64,000 bases of DNA from Mactromeris polynyma (Eukaryota > Mollusca > Bivalvia > Venerida > Mactridae). The notes below the pieces were generated by a model. The model saw only the letters and a list, made by a program, of their open reading frames with translations, did not search any database and was not told where the DNA came from. The stretch spans positions 558,001-622,000 of the forward strand of contig JASFXZ010000037.1 in assembly GCA_032209605.1 (NCBI GenBank), written 5' to 3'. This document shows, piece after piece, positions 22,135 to 35,785 of the stretch (within the stretch, counting starts at the first letter, position 1; each line of letters starts with the position of its first letter). A program made the translations under genes and the position numbers.

Positions 22135-23118
22135 TGTCAGGATGCTGCTTTGTTTCATGACAGGGTGTGGTATGTGACAGTGGTACAACTTGTTCCCTAT
22201 GTCAGGGTGCTGCTTTGTATCATGACAGGGTGTGGTATGTAACAGTGGTACACAGTGTTCCCTATGTCAGGGTGCTGCTTTGTTTCATGACAGGGTGTGG
22301 TATGTAACAGTGGTACACAGTGTTCCCTATGTCAGGGTGCTGCTTTGTTTCATGACAGGGTGTGGTATGTAACAGTGGTACAACGGGTTCCCTATGTCAG
22401 GGTGCTGCTTTGTATCATGACAGGGTGTGGTATGTAACAGTGGTACACAGTGTTCTCTATGTCAGGGTGCTGCTTTGTATCATGACAGGGTGTGGTATGT
22501 AACAGTGGTACAACGGATTCCCTATGTCAGGGTGCTGCTTTGTATCATGACAGGGTGTGGTATGTAACAGTGGTACTACGGGTTCCCTATGTCAGGGTGC
22601 TGCTTTCTATCATGACAGGGTGTGGTATGTAACAGTGGTACACAGTGTTCTCTATGCCAGGGTGCTGCTTTGTATCATGACAGGGTGTGGTATGTAACAG
22701 TGGTACACAGTGTTCTCTATGCCAGGGTGCTGCTTTGTATCATGACAGGGTGTGGTATGTAACAGTGGTACACAGTGTTCCCTATGCCAGGGTGCTGCTT
22801 TGTATCATGACAGGGTGTGGTATGTAACAGTGGTACACAGTGTTCTCTATGCCAGGGTGCTGCTTTGTATCATGACAGGGTGTGGTATGTAACAGTGGTA
22901 CAACGGGTTCCCTATGTCAGGGTGCTGCTTTGTATCATGACAGGGTGTGGTATGTAACAGTGGTACACAGTGTTCTCTATGCCAGGGTGCTGCTTTGTAT
23001 CATGACAGGGTGTGGTATGTAACAGTGGTACAACTTGTTCCCTATGTCAGGGTGCTGCTTTGTATCATGACAGGGTGTGGTATGTAACAGTGGTACAACT
23101 TGTTCCCTATGTCAGGTC
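22135..23118. repeat. 65-bp minisatellite, 15 copies
   Basis: Unit CCTATGTCAGGGTGCTGCTT, TGTATCATGACAGGGTGTGG, TATGTAACAGTGGTACACAG, TGTTC. Anchors at 22161 to 23071 are 65 bp apart. Three variants of the last part (CACAGTGTT, CAACTTGTT, CAACGGGTT) alternate, and GTCAGG/GCCAGG mark blocks. Confidence 0.95.
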
Positions 23119-25769
23119 AGGTATAGGAATTTTTGTCATTTCTTTCTACAACTATTAAGTAATTATATTATTTGAAACATAATGCAAACTCAAATGCTTT
23201 TTTAGTTGGTCGCTTATTATATTGTCATAATTATATTTGTCAAAATAAATACAGTGAAATATTAATATTGTGCATTTGTTTTACTTCAATTTTTACACGT
23301 ACCTCAATCATTTGAAACCTAAATATTACATGATTGTACAATAATTTTCCTAAAAATATATTTCTTTCAAATTTCAAAAAGAACAGAAAAGTAGATTGAA
23401 CAATTAGACAAGTTCTTCAGTGTATTTCAAACAATGTAACATTTGGATGAAACAAGTCATGAGATACATGTGTGACATAGGATCCGAAGTGAATGTTACT
23501 CTAGCCCTAAAAGTCTTCTACAATATACAACTGTATTACGTATATCGTCATTAAAGCTTCATCATTATATGTACTTACTTACACCTGTACGAGTGTATGA
23601 AATGAGATAACTTCCTTGTTTTATAAACTTGTTGTGTCAACCTGTTCTATCTCTGTAATGTGTGGACATTTTATACAATGCTTTATATATCTACATTCAC
23701 GATACAATGTTCATGAAACGAATCCAGTGTTGTGTTTGTCTTGTTTTAGAGGATGTTCATAACTTTGGATTTTGTTCAGGACTTTTATTCTACAGAGAGA
23801 AATTATAAATATTAGCGTATGTGAGTTTTCCAACCTTGAAGATTTCTGTTGACAGCATGAGCGTTTATAATTGATTTCAACTTCTAATAGACATCTTTAT
23901 AGTTACCTGTCCGACCCTTGTTTGTCACTACAGATCTAATTACTCTACTAAACCTCTCAAATTTGATTCAATGAAAAATAAAAAGGATGACTTTAATGGC
24001 CTTTTATCAATTGAATAAACTTAATAAAACATATTAAATGGGCGTCGACACGATGAATACAATGTATATACGACGAAGGTACGCTAAATACGTTAAAATG
24101 GGTAAAGCATGATGTGGGCATATCATTAGCAAATTATTTGGTAACACGTACTCCATACGGAATGTTTTAAACTTTATACATCACGTTTAAACAAACTCTT
24201 GTAAATCCCTCAGCCATAAACGCTTAACATTGATAGCGGATTGTCATGTAAAATTTATTTTCATCTCAAGGACGATTGTGTTTCTTATCAACGATCACGT
24301 TTTATTTCGACTTCTTGGAATACCGGAAGCGATGAGGAGCGTCCATTTTACGCGGGAAAATGTTGTAGAGTTTTTCTTACGTTGACGAGTGGGTTTTTTT
24401 GGTTCAGAAATTACAGAGATGAGTCAGACGACAGTTTCTAGAACTTGCATGTATTGTTTGTTTTACCGTCACATGTTTAGATCTTGCTGGTGTTTGAATG
24501 GATTTAGTTATTTAGGTCTTCTGCGCAACCAAACCGACGCTTCACTAATTTGTTTCAAACACACGTGTTCTCTTCCTGTGATGATAAAGCATTTATTTGC
24601 AGCAGATTTGCAGATTTTTTGTACATATTTACCTTGAAATGTTTCGGGGGTTGATTTGTATAGGTTATAGCGGCAGACGACCAACCAACATGTAAGTAAG
24701 TTTAAGTGTTTACTACTCCGTATTTATGCTTGTTTTAGATTTCTTATTAGGCGACTGCGTGCAGAATATATGTTTACTGTATCTGCAGTGCTTATAAACT
24801 ATCTCATCACATCTGCTGTGGTTCGTTAATATTTAGAAATACTTATTATGGGTAGTGTATATTTTTGAAAAATATTTTGGGAAATTATGGTTCAGTTATA
24901 CTTATTCGTCTTATTTATGTAACAATGTTTTTATGACCGTTTATTTACTTTGTCTGCAAATCTGGCGATTATCAGTCTCGTAAATTTCGTGAGTTTAGTG
25001 TCTGTGTTTTTAAACTACAACGCGGTAAAATTTCTACCTATAAAAGAACTCTTCGTAGTTCAACTTATTTTGAAATGTTAGTGTGAAAACAGTCAAGCGA
25101 TTTCTTTACGATTGGCACTTTACGGTTTATTAAACACAATTATGTACTGCTCATTTTTCACCTCCACTTTAACAATAATTTCACTTGATTAATGTTTGTA
25201 AAATATTTGAAAACTATGTCTGTATTTCATTTGTAAGTTGTGATTTCATACTTATATAAAATGCGCCTTTCAGACCAAACATTCGTAAGTTTTGGATATT
25301 GTATACAGCATATATAAACATTAATCATTCCTTAAGTATTCCATTGTGTAAACCATACTTTGTTTTCCCTATCATAGTTACAGATATTTTTGAATTGTCA
25401 TTGTAACTAATTACACACTTCCTTTGTGTCTGCAAGTTCTTTGTTTGAATATGAAGTGTACATGTACATGTCCATGATTGTCCCCGCCAAATCTCTCTCG
25501 GTTATTTCCTTCTTTCTTCTTCTGAAAGGTCGAGTAAAAATAAATAATGATAATAGAAAATTGAAATAAGATATTGAACAAGGAATGAACGTTCAGCAAA
25601 GGCTCTTTTGCCTTGTTTAAATGACCGACTGATACCTGCTGCATCCACGTCATGACCTTAACAAACGGCTATACTTCTAGCATACATATTTACTCCAAAT
25701 TGTTCCCAGATCAAAACGGTTCTTTGCTGTTCATCTTATTCAAATGTGACCAAGTGTACATTGCAATGA
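23119..25769. other. Unique AT-rich sequence, no firm gene
   Basis: Short frames at 24241-24441 and 24389-24637 overlap each other and carry no domain. A donor-like ACATG/GTAAGTAAG-type site occurs near 24691. Nothing can be named. Confidence 0.45.
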
Positions 25770-25913
25770 AATCTAAGTTCGATCCGGTCTGAGAGAGATG
25801 GTCGGTCTCTGGTAGTTGAACATTATACAGCGGCTGGCTCTAATCTAAGTTCCATCCTGTCTGAGAGAGATGATCGGTCTCTGGTAGTTGAACATTATAC
25901 AGGGACTGGCTCT
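25770..25913. repeat. Two-copy 72-bp tandem duplication
   Basis: AATCTAAGTTCGATCCGGTC...GACTGGCTCT occurs at 25770 and 25842 with about 6 differences. Confidence 0.92.
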
Positions 25914-26635
25914 AGTTTTATAAAAGTTTAGACTTTAGATCGGTTTCAAATGAAAAAAAAATTACTCCAAGAATATTTACAACAATTAAACTACTTTTCG
26001 TTATATATTGTGATACAATTATTCCTTTTTACCAAACATTTTTGTCCGACCTCACTTTATGACTACAACATGAATATATCTGAAGCATATGTAAGGGCCA
26101 GTGAGATCCCTAAATCGATGTCGATGCAGTTTTCGTCATTTATACAATTAGTATTAAGTTTCGTCACTTCAAAATCATTCTACAGCTCGTGTATATCTTT
26201 AATTACACCGCATTTTCAGCCATTTACAGCTCGGTTTTTCAACTGTCATCTGCATCTTCAGTTTTATTTTGAACATGTCCAACTTTCTGGCTAATCGCAA
26301 GATTCCCCAGATTTGATCGACATTGGCTCCATGCTATAACCGATTATATAGACGCCACTTTAACGTCTCATGATCAGTATCGTTTGCGACTTGATTAGCA
26401 ACCCCGCTGTGTCTACCATAATGAAATTGCCCCGGGCTGTACTGATTTATCAGAATGTATTATACATTCATGATACTTATATTGTAGCCTCTTTCGAAAA
26501 CTTTATTGAATTATGCACCATACGGTTTTGTCTTGTATTTTGATTCGGCAGATGGTAGCTACTTAGCTTTCTAGCATCGCAAAGATACATTTGTCTTTTT
26601 TCAACAGAAATTATAATGACACTGACCAATACAAC
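25914..26635. other. Unique sequence with one 114-codon frame
   Basis: The plus frame 25950-26294 is rich in Phe, Leu, Ser and Tyr, with no recognisable domain or splice context. I regard it as chance. Confidence 0.35.
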
Positions 26636-26678
26636 TATAACTTCAGTTTTTCGATCGAATGGAAAAACTGAAGTTATA
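26636..26678. repeat. Perfect 17-bp inverted repeat
   Basis: TATAACTTCAGTTTTTC (26636-26652) and its exact complement (26662-26678) around a 9-nt loop. Isolated, with no terminal TA-type element ends recognised. Confidence 0.9.
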
Positions 26679-26954
26679 TATTTCTATTAGAATTAGAACC
26701 ACATTGTCAAAGATAATATAGTTTCCTATGTGTGATTTTGTTTAGGTATGTAATGGAAGCGGACACAAATAATATTTCAATTGAGATCTTGTCTATCGTC
26801 TGACTTTGTCTAATCAGCGTTTGATTAGAATTTAGTCGGCGGGAAAATTAGCTTGTTTCATATCAGGCAATGACCTTTTAGGGCAACATGGACCAATTCA
26901 TACCAGTCGGAACGGCACGATTCCTGTCCAATTGTTACCTTTTAGTTTAAGATA

Positions 26955-27142
26955 AGATTAGGCTACTGAAAGATGTGGTAAATTCAACGCCCGGGTGTAA
27001 TTTATGCTCGTCAGTTCGAGCCCAATCTAGCAGAATCGAATTAGGGGCGAGTAGTGGTTGGTTACCCATGGGACAATCATCAAGCATGATAAGAAGAAGT
27101 TATTGTAACTTGTTTCACAATTAATGTAAATTAAATAAGTTT
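26955..27142 (+). mobile_element. tRNA-derived SINE, diverged, family of 50816
   Basis: A weak A box (ACTGAAAGATGTGGTAAAT) and a clear B box (CAGTTCGAGCCC) head the copy. The middle GGGGCGAGTAGTGG...GAAGAAGTTATTG parallels the 50816 copy. The tail AACTTGTTTCACAATTAATG then TAAATTAAATAAGTTT is shared with 50816 and 61065. Confidence 0.65.
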
Positions 27143-28697
27143 GAATTAAAAATGTTCAGTCATGTCGGGGGAGGCTATATATTTGTTTCGATATTTTATG
27201 AACGCACGCGCTTTATATGTTATCTGCTGCGTTTTGTAATCTTGTTTATTTTTTGGGTTATTTCACCTGTCGTGTAAACATGAATAACGAGCGTGGTTTA
27301 ATCAGAAAATGCAGACGTTTGTCAATATGTGCATTTTATAGTAATCGTTCAAAGTTATTCGTCAGGTTCGAAACATGTGAAGAATAGAAGGTATTTGCTT
27401 ATGTCCATTTGTAATGTTACGTGTTATACATATTTGTTGACATGTCGTAACTAAGCACTAGTTAAGAATTTTAAGGAGCGGTAAATGTCGTCTGCAGTGT
27501 CAAATTACTATTTTCCTAAACAATACGACGTCTGCTAATTTATTGTAATTAATTGCTATTGTTTAAAAGCATTTATCGTCTGGCCGTTTAACTATTCAAT
27601 CAGATTGCGAAAAATTATTACCTTTGGTATTAATAATAAATGTTTTAATTGTGAAATATGCGCAGCATGTCGTCTGCATAATATGTTCGACTTATTTTTT
27701 TTGGTGTATAAGGAGTCAACCCGGGACTACTATACTACTTGCGATTCCGTACTGATGAATAATTCATTGGCTTGTTAAAATCTCATCAGATGGTAAACGT
27801 CGTTTTCTTGGTATATAAATATGTAAATTGGTTGCAAATTGCTTTTACATCACATCATGAAATAATTAAAACATAATCATTTTTGACAGTTAATGAAATA
27901 ATAACTCGCATTTCATTTGAAAATCCGGGGTTCAGTTAGGTACAGTTTGAGCTTTAATTGATTGTTTTGATCCTAAATAAATTGGAGGTTACTTACTCAA
28001 GGTCAGCTACGCGTTCTATGAACGCCTAGAGCACCTAACTTCCGGTGAAACATTTTTGAACGCTTGCCGGATAATACCACGAATAACGAATCGTATTTTG
28101 ATTGAACAAAATATTCGGTCGCACGTTTATGATGAACACTTTTCAGCAACTAAACTTAATTCACCAGATGAGGTTCTCCGATAAATTTAAAGAATGAAAT
28201 CGAAATTTCATAAAAAATTTGAAAGACCGGATATATCCCCAAGAATATCCATATTTTACATAATATGCTGAAGTTAAATCGTCAGACGTTGTATAGAGTG
28301 CCCGCAGTCTGAAGAAAGTAAAATATGAACTATTAATTGTCCGAGAGATATCAACTCCTTGATGAGAATAAAATAAAAATGCCAATAAATAAATCACCGC
28401 ATTCTTTAAATAACAATTTGGCGAAATAATAGCTCGCAATTTCTTAGTTAACCACAATTTAGATTTAATAACAATACATTACAAGGCTATAGAGGACTTT
28501 TACAATTTGTCTGGCATTTAATGTTTTCTTACGCAAGTCCCCGTCCTGCCACGGACGTCACATCACTTTACTGTCGCTGTACATCTGTTACGAAGACGCG
28601 TGTAGCAGTCGGAGTACAGAGACACGTATGCGGGGCTACCCTAGCCCCTGCACCAGTCCTAGCCCTATGTCGTATTTGTTTGGTTGTACATTGTACA
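27143..28697. other. Unique AT-rich sequence, no gene seen
   Basis: Frames of 61-98 codons at 28161-28457 (minus) and 28521-28706 (plus) lack recognisable domains. 28520-28680 is GC-richer than its flanks, which is noted but not explained. Confidence 0.45.
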
Positions 28698-28885
28698 ATG
28701 TACTAAATATTGTTTCAACGTACTAAATAGGGTTTCAATTTACTAAATATTGTTTCACTGCACTAAATATTGTTTCAACGTACTAAATATTGTTTCAATT
28801 TACTAAATTTTGTTTCACTGCACTAAATATTGTTTCAATGTACTAAATATTGCTTCAAAGTACTCATTATTGTTTTAATGTACAC
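28698..28885. repeat. 20-bp repeat with 60-bp higher-order period
   Basis: About nine copies of TACTAAATATTGTTTCAATG. The junction triplets (AACG, AATT, CACTG) recur every third unit, giving a 60-bp higher-order repeat that decays at the right edge. Confidence 0.85.
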
Positions 28886-31800
28886 AATATTATTTCCTCC
28901 AAACGTCGATGCTTTTATGTATATTTAAATTAAAAGTACCGTGTATTTTAAGCCCTATGTGTTAAATACATCTGGGTTTCTTTAACAGAACGATATCAGT
29001 ATTATACATTTGACAGATCACAAACAAGTGTGATAATATGGGAGCATAAACGTATTGCTATGTGTTATAACGTTACAATTGTTTGTCGTGATACTGTCCA
29101 TTTATCGCTGAAAACAAATAAACATGTAGCGAGTAAAACAGCAGTTTATGCAGGGCGCTGATTTGTCACCTCCATACCCATAGCTTTTTGAACACCCCTC
29201 TAAAAATCATTACGAATTACGTTATCTATTTCTGTATAACTACACGCATGAATTTTCAAACATTCATTGACGTTGTAATTGGGAACATGTAAATGTTGTA
29301 TAATCATGATTATCATAATCTCTCAAGCGAATGGGAGTTGTTAGATTATTGTTAAATTTATTTTCCTTGAGTAGTTTAAAACGAAAAATAAGGGAATATA
29401 CTTGTAGACTATAAGGACACACGGGGCTTGGAGAGTACCCACAGTGCGCTGTTTAGAGTATATTTGGATATTTTACTTAATTGTGATAAATGCATCTTCT
29501 TTATGAGGTAAGATATATAATCAGTATTTAAATGTAATTCTTTAAGAGATGATTTAATTATTCATATATAAAATGAGATAAAACCACAATGTATACGTGC
29601 AGCATTATAAAGTGGTTTATATTTGCTGTTGGGTACTTTTCTTTATTATGTGTACTAACTAGCTAAGGAGGCAGGTAGTGGCTACTTGGCTTAAATTTTA
29701 GTCTTTGGACTTTTACTTACTATCTTTTGGTCACTTTCATTCATTTACTGTCATTATTGCAGCCTGCATTGAATAATGTATAAACTGAGATAACAATTAT
29801 ATTAATACCGTTCATTTTATTCTATTTGATGGTATACATTTTACCCGATACTCGATTCTATACAGCATCAGAAGTATCATACAAATGAGAATTTTTCAGT
29901 TAGTAATGATATTCTTTTGAATTCTAAAACACGAGTTATAAAAAAAGCTGAACCACTTCTTAATTTGTTTTGGCGCGTAACAATGAGTTCGGGGAGGAAG
30001 AAGGGTGTGAAGCAGGCGTGGATGTTGGTGTTCATGACAGTATAAGTGAGATGTTTCAATAAATGTGGGCGTCACTGTGTCCTCCTCGTAACATTATCAA
30101 ATTACATCGCAATATACTTCGCTAATAGATGTCGTCATTTTTTATGTAATTTGTTATTAAACCCACTTCTCATACAGGTAAATTACGGGTATAGAACACA
30201 CCTTGATAGTTAAGTAAACAAAATTCAAATTACATCCAATCAGAAAGAAGACAGATGGCGCTTTAAAAGTACATCATTATTTTCATGCGTCTTCTCGACC
30301 TTGACGCGTCATCTTGATAAAATGATATATCATGGTTATTTAATACGTAAATAAACGTATATTGTTCAGCGATGATGTTATGGGTACCATGTGTTGCTAT
30401 GTATGTATAGAGATAAATTGCGGTTTTGCACATGTCGTTTAAAAAAGGCGGAAAAATATCGTCTGCCACTTTTTTGTTTCTTGTATAACTTTTGAACGTC
30501 TTTGTAATAACATTTATAAAGATGAACAAATTATGTAAATAAATCGTTTTGATGTGAATGATACCTTCCTACTTCAAATTATTCAATAAAGATCTGAATA
30601 AGTTTCATGTACAGAGAAAAAAGGGCGGGCGATGTTGTCTGTCAAGTATTATACTTTTCTAAAAGGTCACATTGGATCAGCCTCCAATACTCACCACTTA
30701 GGATTCACATAATCATGTTTTATTCCAGAATGACAGAATTTCATGAACATGCTAGTTTTGTAAAAGTTATTTTGAAAGGTTCGTTTCATATTCAGTATCA
30801 AGGGTTCAGCGCAAGACTATCCTAAATACTATGTATTTATAAAGGAGTTAGTTTAATATGTACAAATAATATGAAATGGATATTTATGTTACAATGTGAC
30901 TAATGAACTTGACAACACCCGCATCTTTTTCCTGCACTTGACTGATGGTATATGTGTCTTTATGACTAATTTAACTTCACATGATTTCATCTTTACATAT
31001 GTATGTACATATACAGTATAACATGTGCCGTGTAGGGACCGCTTAAATAGTATGGTTTTCCTATTTTTACTAAAATATCCCGCGCAAAAGGAAAGATAAA
31101 CAATTCAAATACGGTTCACATTTTTAAACGAATTAAGACATTTATAAAACTGTTTATTGTCACAATTGTTTAAAATCGTTATAAAAATAAAAATAAAATG
31201 TTGATAAAGGTTTGCCTCAAATTCCCCTTTTCGGCTTTTGAAGACATAACATAGCCCCATTTTAGTATGTTTATCAGCCTCCAATACTGACCAGTGCCCT
31301 GGCCCTAAATTTATCTTTGATTAAAACACCTAACAACAATAAAGTCTATAGTGACGTGACTGTTATAACTGTATTTCACCAGAAATAATTAACTCTTTTG
31401 TATTGCCACCATGTCCCATGGATCAGCGGTCTGAAGTTGAAAACGTAATGAAAACATCACCGGATTGCCATTATAAATATTTTCATTTTGATCTCTACTT
31501 CTAATTCAACTTTTTCCATTCTATCGCACATTATAGATAATTTCCTTAAAACATTATACATACAAGGTGAATAGACCCATTGACATGTATTTCAAAATAT
31601 CAAAGGAAATAAATGCATTATGGGTTGCTAATGATTTGTATCATATATGTACGTAGGGTGGTATCATTACGTGTGTATATACGTAATGGAATGGGTCGTT
31701 TGTTTATTGCACCATAGTAATATTGATATTTGAAGTCTAAACTAGCCTTCAATTTGTTCCAAGTTTTAAAAGCGTTTTATTGTTACAAGTGAGTCACAAA

Positions 31801-32677
31801 GAAATTTAACTACGGCCCTAGTCTTCATATTTAATAATTTATTCAGTTTAAGAAATAATGTTTGAGAATTAAAATACAATTATTTATTTGCATTATTAAA
31901 GGCGTGGTGTATATTTGTATTATACAATTAGTAGGTAGGTATGGGGATATACATGTAAGTTTTCTATTTATAGATTGATTTGATCTGTCATGATTTTCTG
32001 TTATATTTAGATATGACTTCATAGTATTTAAAATGCAGTATGTATATTCATACGTATATGTAACACGTGGGAGAATTGTATGAGCGTATATCCTATAACT
32101 GAGTTAGATCACGAATCAGTAATTACATTTATTAATGGATATTAAATGTTAATGACTGTAAGTTGTTTTCTGTTTTGTTTCCTCAAGTGTTTTATATAAA
32201 ATATTATAATCTTATAGTTTCCGTAGCATTATTATGTTACTATATATAGATTGTATTTATATATAAAAAGCACGATAGTCTGAGTCAATGTACGCGGTTC
32301 GTCCGTCTGTCCGTGACACTGGATGACTGTACAGAACATTGATACTAACACCTGGTGTTTGACATTCGTTTTAAACATTCACATAAAAGTCACGAGCAGA
32401 CAATCGATTAATATAGACTCGTATTAATGTTGCTATTTTAATTTTAAAAAACTTCTTTTCACTAAAACATAGCGTTTTTTTTGTCATTTTGAAAACTTTC
32501 CTTATATACTCAGACTATCGAGCGAACATTCTAGATTTTACCTCGGTATACAATGTGTAGGCCATGTGCGCGTGTCTGACGAATTCATTGTAACTTAATA
32601 TAACTGCAGATTATTGAGTTGACTTGTTCTTTATATATTTGTCGATAACTCAATGAAATCTGTTAATGTCTGACCTG
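28886..32677. other. Unique AT-rich sequence, no firm gene
   Basis: Two 22-bp copies of ATCAGCCTCCAATACTSACC (about 30675 and 31269) are the only repeat noticed. TATAAAAAGCACG near 32263 could be a TATA element. Frames up to 88 codons (30263-30529 minus, 30607-30825 plus) have no domain. ATGCATCTTCTTTATGAG/GTAAGA near 29490 is a possible tiny first coding exon, unsupported otherwise. Confidence 0.4.
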
Positions 32678-32760
32678 TTTGTCTACTTCATTGTCTGATT
32701 GTCTGGATATCTGTACGTGTGTCTACTTCATTGTCTGATTGTCTGGATATCTGTACGTTT
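32678..32760. repeat. Two-copy 40-bp tandem duplication
   Basis: CTACTTCATTGTCTGATTGT then CTGGATATCTGTACGTKTGT occurs twice in a row. Confidence 0.9.
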
Positions 32761-33734
32761 GTCTGACTTCAAGCTGCTAAAAAATGCTTCAATTGGTTAC
32801 GTTTTGCGTTCTCAATAAATTATATACGTACATTCAATAGTTAAGGATATATTGTTTTGAAAAAACACGTACTATTATTTATTATGTTCTATAATAGTGC
32901 ACACTTTACAAAAAGTGCATACTTGAACACATGTTGTTTATTAAAACATGTTCGTTTAATTTTCTTCTTTTCTTTTTTATTATTATTAAGTCATATAAAC
33001 AGCCATGGTCACGTGGTGAGTAGGGTGAAGGGACCCCCCAGACAGTCACCTGGGTAGAACATTTGACCTTTCGTAAGTCAGCTGGATATTTTAGGGTAGT
33101 TGTGTACATATCCATTACATTGAATTAAAATACATGAGCTAGTTTTTTCCACGGAACATTAAAATATTGATTTTATTATAATTGAATCTATTTCAAACAT
33201 TATTCAACATTCTGAAAAGGAACAAACATTTAACAACAATACCTTATACAAACCACGCTTTACCGTGTTTGTACGGAATGGACTAATTTCCCTCGTATTC
33301 TCGGTTACCCATTTTGCACGGCTGGGTTTTTTTCTTACCGTCAGTCTTTGTGCCTTTCTTGACTTTGTTGACTTTGTTGACTTTGTCAATATATTTGTTT
33401 AATTAACTCGGTTGCGGTCACACTAGATTGGTTTTGGTGACCATTGTTAAAGTTTTTCATTCGTTTTATAGATGAAGGTCATTTCATTGAGCATATCATT
33501 TTGCGTAGCAGAAATGTCCATATTTATATAATGTTTCACTGCCAAAATAATAAAATATAGAAAGTGGGGATACTGTTTATTGTTTACTATTATCTATAAT
33601 CAGGGTCTTAGCCAATATGTACATGAGTATAATACATGTCCGTGGATTTGTTTCTGTTCACCGAGGTATACGCCGGGTACATGTACACAGTGCTATCTCT
33701 CAAGAGAAATACCGTATGTGAGTTGTACATTTTG
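32761..33734. other. Unique sequence with a 9-bp triplet repeat
   Basis: TTGACTTTG is repeated three times at about 33359-33387. A GC-rich patch at 33000-33060 (CACGTGGTGAGTAGGGTG) is followed by CCTTTCGTAAGTCAGCTGG. This may be part of an interspersed repeat but has no clear pol III boxes. No gene. Confidence 0.4.
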
Positions 33735-33860
33735 TCTGCCGTTGAGAGGTTGACGTTCTAGAGAGGTGAAATTGGAGATCAATTCTTACTTCAGGAAAAT
33801 AAAGTGTCGCTGAAGAGATGTGGTTGCTCAAGAGAGGGCCACTCTGGAGTGGTTGCACTG
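33735..33860 (-). mobile_element. MITE, CAGTGCAACCTC family, inverted copy
   Basis: Read on the minus strand it begins CAGTGCAACCACTCCAGAGT after TA, continues GAGCAACCACATCTCTTCAG, and ends in CACCTCTCTAGAACG and CAACCTCTCAACGGC. No coding content. Confidence 0.75.
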
Positions 33861-33916
33861 TATTTATTTGTGATTCCTGTTGTTCTGTTAAATGTTAAAT
33901 GAAGACAAACTAAGTA

Positions 33917-34094
33917 CAGTAAAACCTCAATAATAAGACCACCATTGGGACCCTTGAAAACTGGTCTTAATATTAAGGTAGTCTTAATATCGAGGTTGAT
34001 CAAGGCGCGAAACAGTAAAAATTGAATTGAAAAGTGTGGTCTTAATTTTGAGGTGGCCTTATAATTGAGGAGGTCTTTAAGTGAGGTTTTACTG
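33917..34094 (+). mobile_element. MITE, CAGTAAAACCTC family, best-preserved copy
   Basis: 178 bp from CAGTAAAACCTCAATAATAA to AAGTGAGGTTTTACTG, with TA directly on both sides (33915-33916 and 34095-34096). Internal GGGACCCTTGAAAACTGGTC and ATTGAATTGAAAAGTGTGG match the other copies. TIR plus a TA target duplication fits Tc1-mariner/pogo-type mobilisation. Confidence 0.92.
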
Positions 34095-35194
34095 TATATG
34101 CCTATAAGTCGCGCTAAAATCTCTAATGCACAATTACATATTGTAAGATCGTATCATTTAAACATGACTTCAACGAAATACATGTATGTTCATAAATATG
34201 TTAATTATATCGTATATAATATAAATTAAAATTCAGTTTAAATGAATCATGGAGATTATTTGCTATTGACTTTGATTTTTTTTTAAATTTGCATTCATTA
34301 AGTAATGATATCATTTTGGACTTGCGTATACATATAGCTAAATTTTCTTTGATCTTTACTTGATACATACTGTACAAATGAGAGTAAAATGGTAAATTTC
34401 TGAGGTTCAAGGTCACGAGCGAATTCAAATGTAAATAAGTAATTTCTGACAAGAGTTTGTTAGGTGATCAATATGTTGCGTTTATTGTACATATATGTAC
34501 GGGACTTTAGAAACCGGGTATTGTATGTTTGAATCCATACCATGTCACGTAAACCAATGTCCTAGCAAAACCATCCCGTGAGTATAACATTGTGAATCTG
34601 ATATCAGTTTGATACAAAACACGCAGTTCATCATTCACATTTGCATGTGTCACTTTTCAGTACTATTCTGTTGGTATTTAAACATGATGTCGTTGTTATA
34701 CGGAAGAAAATGTCACATCGCATTGAGATCCGGTTTTGTAAGTATAGTATCTATATTGGGTCTTAGCACGTGGGTTGAATACAATTATACGGATATGATC
34801 CGAACTAGGTGCGATCATTATATCTAGAATTGCGTATAAATCGCACCCAGTGGAATAAGGTACGAGATATATTTAAGTTGTGGTTGTAATCAGGAAAATA
34901 ACTTATTTTAAGGCTAGTAAGATACGGGGTTCAAGCATGGAGGACTCATACTCTATCACGGAAGAAAAACTTGGACGAGCCATGCATTCGATAGCTTTGA
35001 TGTTTAGGACGATTACAAGTTATTGTGTAATATTTTCCTATTAACATGACAGTGGATGAATCATTTATTCAATGCAGTACGCATCATATTTCACATGCAT
35101 CATGCGCGAACATTTAATTAAAGATTTATTTGATGTTTACTGATAAATATTAAATTTAATATATTGCTATACGAGTGTGACAAGTTTTGTTGCC
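34095..35194. other. Unique AT-rich sequence; one 35-codon ATG frame
   Basis: ATG at 34937 opens a small frame to TAA 35042-35044 beginning MEDSYSITEEKLGRAMHS. Its composition is plausible, but length and context are not decisive. Nothing else is supported. Confidence 0.3.
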
Positions 35195-35346
35195 ACTTGA
35201 TGTCCTGCTCTGAATGGGTTCTGTTTGCCAGACTTGATGTCCTGCTCTGAATGGGTTATGTTTGCCAGACTTGATGTCCTGCTCTGAATGGGTTCTGTTT
35301 GCCAGACTTGATGTCCTGCTCTGAATGGGTTATGTTTGCCAGACTT
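35195..35346. repeat. 37-bp minisatellite, 4 copies
   Basis: ACTTGATGTCCTGCTCTGAA then TGGGTTMTGTTTGCCAG. TTCTG and TTATG alternate strictly, which implies duplication of a two-unit block. Confidence 0.93.
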
Positions 35347-35646
35347 GAAATTAAATTCTTTGAATGCACAATATAATGTGTAAGTGTAACAAACATGAAC
35401 TCATAAAACGGTAGTATGTAAATGTAGGCGATGTGTCCATGGTTATATTACGTGTATATTATACTCTGTGATCTCTTTTATCTCCAATATATCTATTTAT
35501 GTTTCCATCGTTACAATCTCAATATTTTTAACAACATGCATTAATATACATGTACACTATAATACTGGTAGACATCTCAATTGTTACACAGTACTAAATA
35601 GAATTCACATCATTGTAAGGGACACTAAGTATGTTCATTTGATATA

Positions 35647-35785
35647 CAGTGAAACCTCAATAATAATAATACCTCATTTGGGACCATAGAGATTGTATAC
35701 AGAACAGAACGGTGAAAATGAAAAATCTGTTCTTAATTTTGATGAGGTATTATTATTGAGGTGATCCTTAAGTGAGGGTTTAATG
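35647..35785 (+). mobile_element. MITE, CAGTAAAACCTC family, short copy
   Basis: CAGTGAAACCTCAATAATAA at left and AAGTGAGGGTTTAATG at right, each next to TA. The interior is shortened to 139 bp and has lost the AACTGGTCTTAAT block. Confidence 0.85.

Noticed and set aside
26636..26678. A microRNA gene
   Set aside because: The 17-bp stem with a 9-nt loop is too short for a typical animal precursor.
31409..31430. Perfect-looking start context GCCACCATG
   Set aside because: The frame stops after seven codons.
33000..33115. SINE copy
   Set aside because: A GC-rich patch and a SINE-like string are present, but no recognisable A and B boxes at tRNA spacing.
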